Source of the DNA: Chloroflexi bacterium RBG_16_64_32
GTDB taxonomy: Bacteria; Chloroflexota; Dehalococcoidia; SM23-28-2; RBG-16-64-32
NCBI GenBank assembly: GCA_001795235.1
Contig: MGNZ01000042.1
Location: 611 to 23,327 of the forward strand
Length of the DNA: 22,717 bases
Reading direction: 5' to 3'
The position numbers and the translations under genes were made by a program. Shown here piece after piece: positions 1 through 7,482 of this stretch. The notes beneath the pieces were generated by a model. The model searched no databases. It was not told where the DNA came from and worked only from the letters and a program-made list of their open reading frames with translations. Every line of letters starts with the position of its first letter. Positions within the stretch are counted from its first letter, which is position 1.

Positions 1-1380
1 GCCCGCGACGATGTGCTGTTCGTCTCGGCCAAGGAGGGCACCGGCGTGCCCGAGCTCCTGGAGGCGATCGTCCGGCGGGTGCCGCCACCGGCGGGCGACC
101 CCGCCGCGCCCCTGCGCGCCCTCATCTTCGACTCCAAGTACGACTCCTACAAGGGTGTCATCGCCTACGTCCGTGTCGTGGACGGCGAGATCACGCCGCG
201 ACGGAAGCTGCGGCTGCTCGCCACCGGGCGCTCCCTGGAACCGCTGGAGGTGGGCGCCTTCCGGCCCTCGTTCTCGCCCACGGACGGCCTTGTCGCGGGC
301 GAGGTGGGCTACGTGGCCACCGGCCTCAAGACCGTCCGCGACTGTCGGGTCGGCGATACGCTGACCGCGGACCCTTCGACTTCGCTCAGGGCAGGCGCCC
401 CCTCCGTCTCGCCGCTGCCGGGCTACAAGCCGGCCAAGCCGATGGTGTTCGCGGGGCTGTACCCGTCCAACTCGGAGGATTACGACCTCCTGCGCGACGC
501 CCTGGAGAAGCTCCAGCTCAACGACGCCGCCCTCAGCTACCAGCCGGAGTCCTCCGTGGCGCTGGGGCCCGGGTTCCGCGCGGGGTTCCTCGGCCTCCTC
601 CACATGGATATCGTCCAGGAGCGGCTGGAGCGCGAGTACGAGGTGGACTTGCTGGCGACGTCGCCCAACGTGGAGTACCAGGTGCTACGCACCAACGGCC
701 AGGAGATCGGGGTCGACTCCCCGGCGGACCTGCCCGACCCGTCCGAGATCGAGGAGATCCGGGAGCCCTGGATGAACGTCTCCGTGATCGGCCCCGAGCG
801 GTACATCGGCGGGGTCATGGACCTCGTCACCGGGCGACGGGGGGAGTTCGTCCGCATGGACTTCCTCGACCACGCCCCCACCGTCCGTCAGGGTGATCGC
901 CGTGTCCTCCTGGAGTACCGGATGCCGCTGGCCGAGATGCTGGTGGACTTCTACGACCATGTGAAGTCTCGCACGCAGGGGTACGCGAGCATGGACTACA
1001 GCTTCTCGCACTGGGAGCCGGAGCGCCTGGTGAAGCTGGACATCCTGGTGAACGAGGTGCCGGTGGACGCCCTCAGCACGCTGGTCCACGGGGAGCAGGC
1101 GCAGCGGCAGGGGCGGGCGCTGGTGGAGAGGCTGCGCTCGCTGATCCCGCGACAGTTGTTCGAGGTGCCGATCCAGGCCGCGATAGGGGGTCGCATCGTG
1201 GCGAGAGAGACGGTGCGGGCGCTGCGGAAGAACGTGCTGGCGAAGTGCTACGGCGGGGACGTGACCCGCAAGCGGAAGCTGCTGGAGAAGCAGAAGGCGG
1301 GCAAGAAGCGGATGAAGCGGGTGGGGAACGTGGACATACCGCAGGAGGCGTTCATGTCGCTGCTGCGGATCGGGAAGTAG
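1..1380 (+). CDS. lepA: Elongation factor 4 (LepA), C-terminal part, 5'-truncated by window edge
   Basis: Ribosomal back-translocating GTPase that rescues stalled or mistranslocated ribosomes. The reading frame is open from base 1, so 459 residues of a family about 600 long are present and the GTP-binding P-loop lies upstream of the window. The fragment starts at the end of the G domain (DDVLFVSAKEGTGVPELLEA), then shows domain II, the LepA hallmark LPGYKPAKPMVFAGLYP, domains III and V, and the LepA-specific C-terminal domain (GGDVTRKRKLLEKQKAGKKR, then VGNVDIPQEAF). Between GDTLT and LPGYK it is several residues longer than E. coli LepA because of a short-repeat insertion read as DPSTSLRAG. 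It ends in TAG; no terminator hairpin with a T tract follows. Confidence 0.96.
   Translation, partial: ARDDVLFVSAKEGTGVPELLEAIVRRVPPPAGDPAAPLRALIFDSKYDSYKGVIAYVRVVDGEITPRRKLRLLATGRSLEPLEVGAFRPSFSPTDGLVAGEVGYVATGLKTVRDCRVGDTLTADPSTSLRAGAPSVSPLPGYKPAKPMVFAGLYPSNSEDYDLLRDALEKLQLNDAALSYQPESSVALGPGFRAGFLGLLHMDIVQERLEREYEVDLLATSPNVEYQVLRTNGQEIGVDSPADLPDPSEIEEIREPWMNVSVIGPERYIGGVMDLVTGRRGEFVRMDFLDHAPTVRQGDRRVLLEYRMPLAEMLVDFYDHVKSRTQGYASMDYSFSHWEPERLVKLDILVNEVPVDALSTLVHGEQAQRQGRALVERLRSLIPRQLFEVPIQAAIGGRIVARETVRALRKNVLAKCYGGDVTRKRKLLEKQKAGKKRMKRVGNVDIPQEAFMSLLRIGK
372..395 (+). repeat. Short interspersed repeat (CCCTTCGAC...CTCAGGGCAGG type) inside lepA
   Basis: The 24-base element starts CCCTTCGACTTCGCTCAGGG and is read in frame as part of DPSTSLRAG. 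Its reverse complement matches elements at 15067-15090 and 15368-15391 closely, and 16603-16629 is a shorter relative. It sits in a loop of LepA where family members vary in length, so it is probably tolerated by the protein. Confidence 0.7.
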
Positions 1381-1393
1381 GGAGCGGGGGCGC

Positions 1394-1425
1394 AGGAGGT
1401 AGGAGGTAGGAGGTAGGAGGTAGGA
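1394..1425 (+). repeat. Heptamer tandem repeat, AGGAGGT x 4.6
   Basis: Four perfect consecutive copies of AGGAGGT (1394-1400, 1401-1407, 1408-1414, 1415-1421) followed by AGGA. The array starts 14 bases after the lepA stop. The unit equals the full Shine-Dalgarno sequence, but no start codon with an open frame follows at a usable distance, so these are unlikely to act as ribosome binding sites for a gene. Confidence 0.9.
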
Positions 1426-1573
1426 CACAGGCAGGCGCAGGCGCAGTGCCTCACGATACGCTGGGAGCGGGGTATGCGGCGGTAGACGACGGGGACGCGT
1501 CGCGCAAGCGGTCCCCCGCGGGCATCGAAACGCCTTCACTCACGCATCTATATCGCCGGTTTGCTTACCGGGT

Positions 1574-1579
1574 TATAAT
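1574..1579 (+). promoter_or_regulatory. -10 box TATAAT directly before the 1588 gene (leaderless-type promoter)
   Basis: A perfect TATAAT ends 8 bases before the ATG at 1588, which puts transcription start at or within a couple of bases of the start codon. No convincing -35 box is visible and no Shine-Dalgarno sequence separates the two. Confidence 0.6.
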
Positions 1580-1587
1580 AGCGCTGA

Positions 1588-2016
1588 ATGGCCGGGATCG
1601 AGCCCAAAGTTGACAGCGAACTCCTGGGGAGGGTAGCCGCGCTGACGCCGGCGGAGCAGCGGTGGCTTCGTACTGTCCTGCAGTCCGTCTTCACCATTGA
1701 CCTCCCGCAGAAACCGGGCGCCGACGAAAAGCCGCCGGAGTCGCTGCGGCCTGCCCGGCCGCGGACCGGCGAGAGCGAGACCGCGCCGGGGCGCCGACGC
1801 AAGGGCCTGGACGAGCTGCTGAGCGGAGAGGGCGCCTCCGAGGAGGAATACCCGGAGCTGGCCGACGAGCTCAAGGGCATCGCCGATGTCGCGAACCTGC
1901 TCCGCGAGGGCGGCCGCGAGCGCCGCCGGGTGGGCGAGGAGATCATGCGCCTTCTCGGGGGCTCGGAAGAGGCCGACAGCGAGGACGAAGAGGACGAGGG
2001 CGCCCGCCACAACTAG
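1588..2016 (+). CDS. Acidic hypothetical protein, 142 aa
   Basis: Not recognised as any family. The first 35 residues look helical (LGRVAALTPAEQRWLRTVL). Residues about 38-75 are Pro/Arg/Glu-rich and probably disordered. A second helical segment (about 90-125, ELADELKGIADVANLLREGG) follows, and the tail is strongly acidic (SEEADSEDEEDEG). No signal peptide, membrane segment or metal-binding cysteines. The ATG is chosen because a perfect TATAAT lies 8 bases upstream, predicting a leaderless message; codon use is GC-rich like its neighbours. It stands alone between lepA and a convergent operon, so context gives no function. Confidence 0.7.
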   Translation: MAGIEPKVDSELLGRVAALTPAEQRWLRTVLQSVFTIDLPQKPGADEKPPESLRPARPRTGESETAPGRRRKGLDELLSGEGASEEEYPELADELKGIADVANLLREGGRERRRVGEEIMRLLGGSEEADSEDEEDEGARHN

Positions 2017-2094
2017 AGCCTTGCCGCGACAGCTCGCGTACGCACCAGATCCTTCGCGGAGTTTATCCCTACGGGCGTCTGCCTGAGCGTAGGT

Positions 2095-2157
2095 TAGATT
2101 CTTCTCCGCCTGAGACGGATCAGAATGACAGGGCGCGAAGGGCTCAAAATGACAGGG
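2095..2157. repeat. Intergenic repeat, TCAGAATGACAGG family
   Basis: The stretch carries AGATTCTT (2095-2102), TCAGAATGACAGGG (2120-2133) and a second near-copy, TCAAAATGACAGGG (2144-2157). The same words recur at 15037-15151 and 16740-16753. It fills most of the gap between two converging genes and holds no open frame or T-tract terminator. Confidence 0.65.
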
Positions 2158-2170
2158 CGTGGCTCAGAGG

Positions 2171-2971
2171 CTAGAGCATCACCAGGTCTTCGCCCCCGTC
2201 CACGTCCAGCACGTTGCCCGTCAGCCAGGAGTTGTCGTCGCTGGCCAGCAGGGCTATCGTGCGGGCGACGTCGTCAGGAGCTGTGATACGCCCGCCGGGG
2301 TTCCGCTCCTGGGCGAAGGCGAGCATCTCGTCGTGGCCGGGGATCTTGCGCAGGGCGGGCGTGTCGGTGACGCCGGCCTGGATGGCGTTCACCGCGATGC
2401 CCCGTCGAGAAAGCTCCACCGCCAGGTGCTTCACGTGGTACTCGAGCGCCGCCTTGGCACAGCCCACCGGCCCGTAGTTGGGGAACACCCTGTGCGAACC
2501 GGATGACGTCATGGCGAAGACCTTGGAGCCGGGCCCCAGCAGGTCGCGGTAGAGGAGGTCCTGGACCCAGTACACGAGGCTGTGGGCCATCACGTCCAGC
2601 GTCATCTCCATCTGGGCGCGGCTGACCGACTCCTTTCGGTCGGCGGGGACGTAGGGGCGCAGAGTGCCGAAGGCGAGCGAGTGCATCACGACTTTGATGT
2701 GCTCGCCCTTGGGCGTACGCTCGCGGATAGCGTCGACGACCCTGCCGCGCTTGCCGTCATCGGCGGCGTTGGTGTTAAAGAACAGGGCCTCGCCGCCCAG
2801 GTCCTCGATCATGCTGGCGACGCGCTTCGCCTCCGGCAGGGTAGCGCGCATGTCCAGGTGGACGCCGAAGATGCTCATGCCAGACCGCGCCAGTTCCAAG
2901 GCGGCGCCGGCGCCGTGACCGCTGGAAGCGCCTAGGATGAGCGCCCATCGGCCTTTAAGGTTCTCGATCAC
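2171..2971 (-). CDS. FabL/FabI-type enoyl-[ACP] reductase-like short-chain dehydrogenase
   Basis: Probable NAD(P)H-dependent reductase of the short-chain dehydrogenase family, 266 aa. The cofactor loop is GASSGHG (residues 14-20). The active site has Tyr166 and Lys173 separated by six residues (Y-x6-K), the spacing of FabI/FabL enoyl-ACP reductases rather than the Y-x3-K of classical members. The C-terminal third resembles Bacillus FabL (LAVELSRRGIAVNAIQAG, TPALRKIPGHDEML), while HSLAFG near residue 97 is FabI-like. The position matching FabI Tyr146 is Ser156. It could catalyse the last step of fatty-acid elongation or act on another enoyl or keto substrate. Its ATG overlaps the stop of the upstream gene by 4 bases (ATGA), so it is translationally coupled. 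Confidence 0.85.
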   Translation of the reverse strand: MIENLKGRWALILGASSGHGAGAALELARSGMSIFGVHLDMRATLPEAKRVASMIEDLGGEALFFNTNAADDGKRGRVVDAIRERTPKGEHIKVVMHSLAFGTLRPYVPADRKESVSRAQMEMTLDVMAHSLVYWVQDLLYRDLLGPGSKVFAMTSSGSHRVFPNYGPVGCAKAALEYHVKHLAVELSRRGIAVNAIQAGVTDTPALRKIPGHDEMLAFAQERNPGGRITAPDDVARTIALLASDDNSWLTGNVLDVDGGEDLVML

Positions 2972-3708
2972 GAAGCCTCCTTACGAGTTGACTGCGGCGG
3001 TCGTTCCGTGTCGCCCTCCTGCATTCGTTCCAGGCAGATGTGAAGGGTGTTAGCTAGGGGGACGCGGTCTCTACTATAGTCCATCTGGCCCAGCGGTGGC
3101 AGCAGGACGACACGGCCCCGCCCGATCGCCAGCTCGACACCTACGGCGGCGCCGCCCGGGCTGCGGGCGAACACCCGCCCGAATTTGGAGAACCCCTCCT
3201 CCTCCGATACATAGGCGCGGAAGGCTAACCTAACCCCAAACTCCTCCACGTACGGTGCGAATGAATGTCCGGCGTCGTCCACCTCCACGCCCAGCTTGCC
3301 GTATCCCGCCAACAGTTGTTCTGCGTAGGCGAAGCCCTCCGGCGCGGGCAACCAGTCGTAGCGACGCCAGCCGGGCATACCCTCTATCCGTTCGTGCGCC
3401 ACGTCCGGGTAGGTGAGGCACACCACTATCCCCCCGCGCGCCAGCAGGCGTTCCGCCTCCAGGCGTCGCAACCTCAGCAGCTCCGCCAGCGAGAACGTCT
3501 TTGGGCCGCTGGGCCCGTTCACCACCGCGTGGCCGCCGTGGGTCTTGTATTCCGGCGAGCCATCCACGACTTGGTCGACCGCATCGGAGATGGACGACAT
3601 CTCGACGACGACACGGTCATGGTCGAACAGGGAAGGCGCCGACAGGAACGAGTAGTTGTCGAAGGTGACGTGGGGCAGCGGGATGCCGACGACCAGGGCA
3701 CGCCTCAT
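2968..3708 (-). CDS. Conserved-looking hypothetical protein, 246 aa, in galU operon
   Basis: Not recognised. The pattern suggests an alpha/beta soluble fold: an N-terminal strand (MRRALVVGIPLPHV), then FDNYSFLSAPSLFDHDRVVV, a helical Leu/Arg-rich segment followed by a strand (GGIVVCLTYPD, about 105-115), and a late strand-turn GRGRVVLLPPLG near 210. These resemble core strands of glutamine-amidotransferase-like or Rossmann-like folds, but no Cys-His-Glu triad or nucleotide loop can be pointed to. No signal peptide or membrane segment. It starts 4 bases after galU stops and its TGA overlaps the next ATG, so all three genes are almost certainly co-transcribed. A role near sugar-nucleotide or envelope metabolism is inference from position only. 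Confidence 0.8.
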   Translation of the reverse strand: MRRALVVGIPLPHVTFDNYSFLSAPSLFDHDRVVVEMSSISDAVDQVVDGSPEYKTHGGHAVVNGPSGPKTFSLAELLRLRRLEAERLLARGGIVVCLTYPDVAHERIEGMPGWRRYDWLPAPEGFAYAEQLLAGYGKLGVEVDDAGHSFAPYVEEFGVRLAFRAYVSEEEGFSKFGRVFARSPGGAAVGVELAIGRGRVVLLPPLGQMDYSRDRVPLANTLHICLERMQEGDTERPPQSTRKEAS

Positions 3709-3712
3709 CCGC

Positions 3713-4582
3713 TCAGCTCAGGGAAAGGGATCGCAGGTACCGTTTGAGGGCGGGGCCTGTGTCCTCGCGACGCAGCGCCAGCGCCACTGACGCCTTCAGC
3801 AACCCTAAGGGGCGGCCGGTGTCGAACCGCTCCCCCTCGAACTCGCAGGCGAAGAGAGGGAGACCGGCATCCAGCATCATGGCGAGGCTGTCCGTAAGCT
3901 GCATCTCGCCGTTGGCGTCGGGCGGTGTGCGCTCCAGCAGGGGCCACACGTCAGCCGCAAGTACGAAGCGTCCGACGGTTGCGAGATCGGACGGCGCTTC
4001 CTCGACGGATGGCTTCTCGACGATCCTGTTTACGCGGTACACCCGCTCCTCCAGCGGTTCGGCGCCAATCACTCCGTAGTGGACGACCTCCTGCCGTGGC
4101 AGGCGCTGGACGGCGACGACGCTGCCGCCGTGCTCTTCGTGGACACTGATGAGCTGGCGTATGGCAGGCACGCTGGAAACTATGATGTCATCGGGAAAGA
4201 ACAGCGCGAACGGCTCATCGCCAATGACGTGACGGGCCATCAGCGCCGCGTGAGCGATGCCCCGGCGCTCCTTCTGCCGCACGAAGGCGATCTCCGCCAG
4301 GTGAGCCACCCGGCGTATCTCCTGCAGCGCCGCATCCTTATTGGTGGCCTCCAGGAGCTGCTCCAGCTCAGGATTTCGGTCAAAGTGGTCCTCTACGGAG
4401 CGCTTGGCTCCCGCCGTCACGAGGACGATGAGCTGTAGCCCTGCCGCCACCGCCTCTTCAACCACGTACTGGATGACCGGCTTATCGACGAGGGGGAGCA
4501 TCTCCTTGGGCACCGCCTTGGTCGCCGGCAGGAAACGGGTGCCGTGGCCGGCAGCCAGGATCACTGCCTTGCGGATGGCCAT
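3713..4582 (-). CDS. galU: UTP-glucose-1-phosphate uridylyltransferase
   Basis: Makes UDP-glucose from UTP and glucose-1-phosphate, feeding polysaccharide and glycolipid synthesis in the cytoplasm. From the chosen ATG the protein has 289 residues, normal for GalU. The nucleotide-binding motif is AAGHGTRFLPATKAVPKEML near the N-terminus, followed by PLVDKPVIQYVVEEA, the FPDDII metal-site region, GVIGAEPLE, RIVEKP and GEMQLTDSL, all in family order. The usual GLGHA stretch reads GIAHA here. An in-frame ATG at 4627 would add 15 residues, but MAIRKAVILAAG is the family start; AAGGAG lies 13 bases before it, rather far. First gene of a three-gene operon. Confidence 0.93.
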   Translation of the reverse strand: MAIRKAVILAAGHGTRFLPATKAVPKEMLPLVDKPVIQYVVEEAVAAGLQLIVLVTAGAKRSVEDHFDRNPELEQLLEATNKDAALQEIRRVAHLAEIAFVRQKERRGIAHAALMARHVIGDEPFALFFPDDIIVSSVPAIRQLISVHEEHGGSVVAVQRLPRQEVVHYGVIGAEPLEERVYRVNRIVEKPSVEEAPSDLATVGRFVLAADVWPLLERTPPDANGEMQLTDSLAMMLDAGLPLFACEFEGERFDTGRPLGLLKASVALALRREDTGPALKRYLRSLSLS

Positions 4583-4770
4583 GGCTAAGGGGGCGCTCCT
4601 TTCCAGTTCCTGCCTCCGGGCAGGCACGCCTATCTGCCGGTAGTCTACATCAGGGGTGGACCGCCAGCAAGCGAGAGCAGTTCTGGGCGTCTGGGCGCCA
4701 TTCTACGGCATCCAGCGCCACGTAGCGTCAGGAACCTTCGCATTAGTTCGACCATTTGCCCACCGTTCCG

Positions 4771-4815
4771 TTGACAGATGTAGGTTGACACCGGGGTGAG
4801 CGGCCATGATAGCAT
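4771..4815 (+). promoter_or_regulatory. Probable promoter of the SRP RNA, with two perfect -35 boxes
   Basis: TTGACA occurs exactly at 4771-4776 and again at 4785-4790. Ahead of the RNA's predicted 5' end (about 4823) lie TGATAG (4807-4812, 16-bp spacer) and TAGCAT (4810-4815, 19-bp spacer); which one is the -10 is unclear. The tandem -35 boxes suggest strong or dual transcription. Confidence 0.5.
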
Positions 4816-4822
4816 TACTAGC

Positions 4823-5090
4823 GGTCGTGCTAGACGGGGAGCTAGCGGTGCCCTGAACCCGCAATCCGCTATAGCGGGGTTGAATTCCCGCTTGAGGTTT
4901 TGGCGCCGTAGGGACTGCCCTTGATAAGTAGTGATGATGGCCCGGCCCTGCGCGGCGAGGCGCCGCGAACCCCGTCAGGCCCGGAAGGGAGCAGCGGTAA
5001 GTGGTAAGTTTCGGGCGCCGCAGGCAAACCGAGCCGGAGCCGGCTGTCGGGGTAAGCCTATGAGCCCGAATCGACAGCGGGTGCACGACC
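4823..5090 (+). ncRNA. ffs: Signal recognition particle RNA, long bacterial form (with Alu domain)
   Basis: RNA scaffold of the particle that targets membrane proteins with Ffh and FtsY. The domain IV core, GTCAGGCCCGGAAGGGAGCA, is at 4974-4993 within a helix closed by GCGGCG/CGCCGC-type pairing. The 5' part has the Alu-domain words of the Bacillus-type RNA: GTGCTAGACGGGGAGCTAGC, GGTGCCCTGAACCCGCAATC and GGGGTTGAATTCCCGC. The ends pair perfectly (GGTCGTGC 4823-4830 with GCACGACC 5083-5090), giving about 268 nt, close to B. subtilis scRNA. The 3' strand carries CCCGAATCGACAG, also a long-form hallmark. Exact ends may differ by a few bases. It lies between divergent galU and the 3D-domain gene. 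Confidence 0.95.
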
Positions 5091-5123
5091 ACTCTCTACC
5101 GAAACCCGCGTACACATAGCGAG

Positions 5124-6497
5124 GTGAGTTTGCGGAAACCCCGGGGCGGAGCGGAACCTGCACAGCCCAGGCGCAACAAGGGCAAGCAGACGCACCGGCC
5201 TATAGCTCACTCCCCCAGCGACCGTCTCCACCTGGCCATGATGGTCACCCTGGTCGTGGTAACCATAGTGGCCGGTGCCCTGCCTATCTCCCGTTCCACG
5301 GCAAGCGCCCGCAACCAAGGTAGTACGCCGGTTCTCGTCGTATCTGATGGCCTTGCAGCCACCTTGTATTCGCAGGCGCAGACCGTGGCTACGGCCCTGA
5401 CGCAGGCCGCCCCTGCAGACACATCCCAGACCCCGGCCATCTTCCAAAGCCTGGACGGGTCCACGGCCGGAGCCCTCGTGCCGCGGCCGCTGCTGACAGC
5501 GGCCGCCTACGTTTTCGTGCGGGGTGCCCTCGCCTACCCCGAGGGTCAACAGGGCCTCGTCATGCAGTTGCAGGAACCTGTAGGGTTCACCGTCCACGAA
5601 CGCGGCCTGGCAACCGCCGTCTTCTCGACACAGCTTACCGTGGGCGCCGCCCTCGCGGCCCTCGACGTCGAATACCACTCGTACGACCGTGTCATGCCCT
5701 CGCCGGAGACGGCCCTCACGGCTGGCGTTCACGTGTACGTGGATCGGGCTACCGCCGTCGTTCTCCAGGTCGGCGCCCGTGAGCCGGCCACAGTGTACAC
5801 CCACGTGGAGTCGGTGGCGGACCTGCTGACCGAGCAGGGGGTTGAGCTGTCCGAGGGTGACCGCCTCACCCCTGATCCGTCCACGCCTCTGCGGAACGGC
5901 CTTGCGGTCGCTGTGACACGCGTCAACGAGGTCATCGAGTACGAGAGCACGCCGATCCCGTTCAGCACCATTTACCGCGATGAGCCGTCGCTGCCGCAGG
6001 GCGAGAACGTGGTGGTGCAGGCCGGCGTGGACGGCTACGTTCAACAGGAGTACGCCGTCGTTTACGAGAACGACCAGGAGGCAAGCCGAGAGCTGCTCTC
6101 GGATATCGTCGTGGCGCCGGATCATCGGATTGTCGCGCAGGGGACGGCGGTCGTTGCCGCCTGGGTGAGCGAGCCGGAGGCCACGGCGCCGGTCGCCGAG
6201 CCCGAAGGCGAATCCGAGTGCGCCCGACCCATGAGGGTCTGGGCGACGTGGTACACAGCCACGAGCGCCGGCGGCTCCGGGAGGACCGCCACAGGAACCA
6301 CGGTGCACAAGGGCACGGTGGCCGTGGACCCCCGCGTCATACCCCTGGGCACGCGAATGGACATCCCCGGCTACGGCTACGGCGTGGCCGAGGACACGGG
6401 CGGGGCCATCATCGGGAACATTATCGACCTGGGTTACGGCGCCAACGACGTCAAGGACTGGCGCAGCGGCTACGTAAACATCTGCCTCCTGAACTGA
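5124..6497 (+). CDS. Membrane-anchored DUF348/G5/3D-domain cell-wall protein (YabE/YuiC type)
   Basis: Probable peptidoglycan-active surface protein, 457 aa. A basic cytoplasmic N-terminus is followed by one membrane segment (about 38-57, LAMMVTLVVVTIVAGALP), so it is anchored or cleaved on export. DUF348-like ubiquitin folds cover roughly 145-270, a G5-type region about 272-350, then a Glu/Pro/Ala linker. A C-terminal 3D domain (about 373-457) carries the three aspartates Asp402 (AVDP), Asp424 (EDTGG) and Asp435 (IIDLGY) in a double-psi barrel, as in resuscitation-factor and YabE-like proteins and MltA-type transglycosylases. The GTG at 5124 has only a weak GAGG before it; TTG at 5130 is an alternative. 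It starts 33 bases after the SRP RNA and may share its transcript. Confidence 0.88.
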   Translation: MSLRKPRGGAEPAQPRRNKGKQTHRPIAHSPSDRLHLAMMVTLVVVTIVAGALPISRSTASARNQGSTPVLVVSDGLAATLYSQAQTVATALTQAAPADTSQTPAIFQSLDGSTAGALVPRPLLTAAAYVFVRGALAYPEGQQGLVMQLQEPVGFTVHERGLATAVFSTQLTVGAALAALDVEYHSYDRVMPSPETALTAGVHVYVDRATAVVLQVGAREPATVYTHVESVADLLTEQGVELSEGDRLTPDPSTPLRNGLAVAVTRVNEVIEYESTPIPFSTIYRDEPSLPQGENVVVQAGVDGYVQQEYAVVYENDQEASRELLSDIVVAPDHRIVAQGTAVVAAWVSEPEATAPVAEPEGESECARPMRVWATWYTATSAGGSGRTATGTTVHKGTVAVDPRVIPLGTRMDIPGYGYGVAEDTGGAIIGNIIDLGYGANDVKDWRSGYVNICLLN

Positions 6498-6634
6498 GGC
6501 CAGCGCCGAGGGCGGCGCGCGCTGGGGGAGGGGGCCGCAAGCATCGCGGCTGCCGCGGGGTATGTGAGGGCCTGCGGCGGAGCCTGGTTGACACCCGCCT
6601 AGCCCAGGCGCACAACCGCGCCCCACCCCAACGG

Positions 6635-6640
6635 TATAAT
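6635..6640 (+). promoter_or_regulatory. -10 box TATAAT directly before rsmA (leaderless-type promoter)
   Basis: A perfect TATAAT ends 6 bases before the GTG at 6647, placing transcription start at about the start codon. There is no Shine-Dalgarno sequence between them, and a TTGACA at 6588-6593 is too far away (41 bp) to be its -35 box. Confidence 0.6.
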
Positions 6641-6646
6641 GGCGGC

Positions 6647-7477
6647 GTGACGGACTGGCACAGGCGTCGACGGAAAGCTCTGGGTCAGCACTGGCTGGTG
6701 GACCGCCGCGTCCTGGGGCGGATCGCCCGCGCGGCGGATTTCAGCGACGCCGACACGGTGATCGAGGTCGGCGCCGGCAGCGGCCTTCTCACGGAGTTGC
6801 TGGCGCGGCGGGCCTCGCGGCTCATCGCCGTAGATATCGACCCGGCGCTCGCCGCCGCCCTGCGGGAGCGGTTTCGCGGCCGAGACAACGTGTCGGTGGT
6901 GGAGAGGGACGTGCTGGCCCTGACGCCGGAGGAGATCGTGGCCCGGGGCGGCGGCAGGTTGCCCTACGTGGTCGTCGGCAACCTCCCATATTTCATCGGC
7001 ACAGCCATCGTCCGCCACTTCCTGAACGCCCGCGCGCAGCCCCGCTGGCTGCTCGTTACCCTGCAATTGGAGGTGGCCGAGAGCATCGCCGCCGCGCCCG
7101 GCCGGATGTCCTATCTCGGCGTGCAGGTCCAGTACTACGCCGAGCCGCGGGTCCTGTTCGAGATCCCAGCCGGAGCGTTTCGTCCCGCGCCGAAGGTCCG
7201 CTCCGCTGTCGTCCGGCTGGACACAAGAGACGGCGTCGCGGTGGATGTGGATGACCGAGAGGCGTTCATGCGGCTGGTGCGGGCAGGCTTCGCCGCCCCT
7301 CGCAAGCACCTGCGCAACGCGCTGGCCATTGGCCTGGAGGTGGGCCCCGGCGAGGCCGAGGCGATGCTGGCGGAGGCCGGCGTGGAGCCCGCGCGCCGTG
7401 CCCAGACGCTGAGCCTGGAGGAATGGGCCGGCCTCTACCGAGCGCATCGACGCTCCAGCGCGAGCGGTCCACGATAG
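6647..7477 (+). CDS. rsmA: 16S rRNA (adenine1518/1519-N6)-dimethyltransferase
   Basis: Dimethylates two adjacent adenines in the 3' hairpin of 16S rRNA using S-adenosylmethionine, a late step of 30S assembly. 276 aa, normal length. It begins with the family N-terminus (RKALGQHWLVDRRVLGRI). The SAM-binding motif I is IEVGAGSGLLTELL (from residue 39), the acidic motif AVDIDP follows, and the catalytic NLPY is at 112-115. The C-terminal part has RPAPKVRSAVVRL and APRKHLRNALAIG. GTG at 6647 is preferred because it gives the family N-terminus and lies 6 bases after TATAAT. It heads a cluster with ispE (gap 5 bases) and a membrane protein. Confidence 0.95.
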   Translation: MTDWHRRRRKALGQHWLVDRRVLGRIARAADFSDADTVIEVGAGSGLLTELLARRASRLIAVDIDPALAAALRERFRGRDNVSVVERDVLALTPEEIVARGGGRLPYVVVGNLPYFIGTAIVRHFLNARAQPRWLLVTLQLEVAESIAAAPGRMSYLGVQVQYYAEPRVLFEIPAGAFRPAPKVRSAVVRLDTRDGVAVDVDDREAFMRLVRAGFAAPRKHLRNALAIGLEVGPGEAEAMLAEAGVEPARRAQTLSLEEWAGLYRAHRRSSASGPR

Positions 7478-7482
7478 CTTCC

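Noticed and set aside
685..1539. Antisense frame over lepA containing LPPTSYLLPPTSYLL-like repeats
   Set aside because: The peptide repeats are simply the AGGAGGT heptamer array read backwards; the rest is opposite lepA.
5872..5903. LTPDPSTPLRNG in the 3D-domain protein as another copy of the lepA repeat insert
   Set aside because: DUF348 domains natively have a similar D-R-x-x-P-x-x-x-T-P-L-x-x-G stretch, and the DNA does not match the repeat well; the resemblance is at protein level only.
6588..6593. TTGACA upstream of rsmA as the -35 partner of TATAAT at 6635
   Set aside because: The spacer would be 41 bp, far beyond 16-19, and no other -10 box fits it.
5058..6626. A 522-codon antisense open frame opposite the 3D-domain gene
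   Set aside because: Same reasoning: the plus-strand frame has real domains, and the minus-strand translation is repetitive and runs into the SRP RNA.
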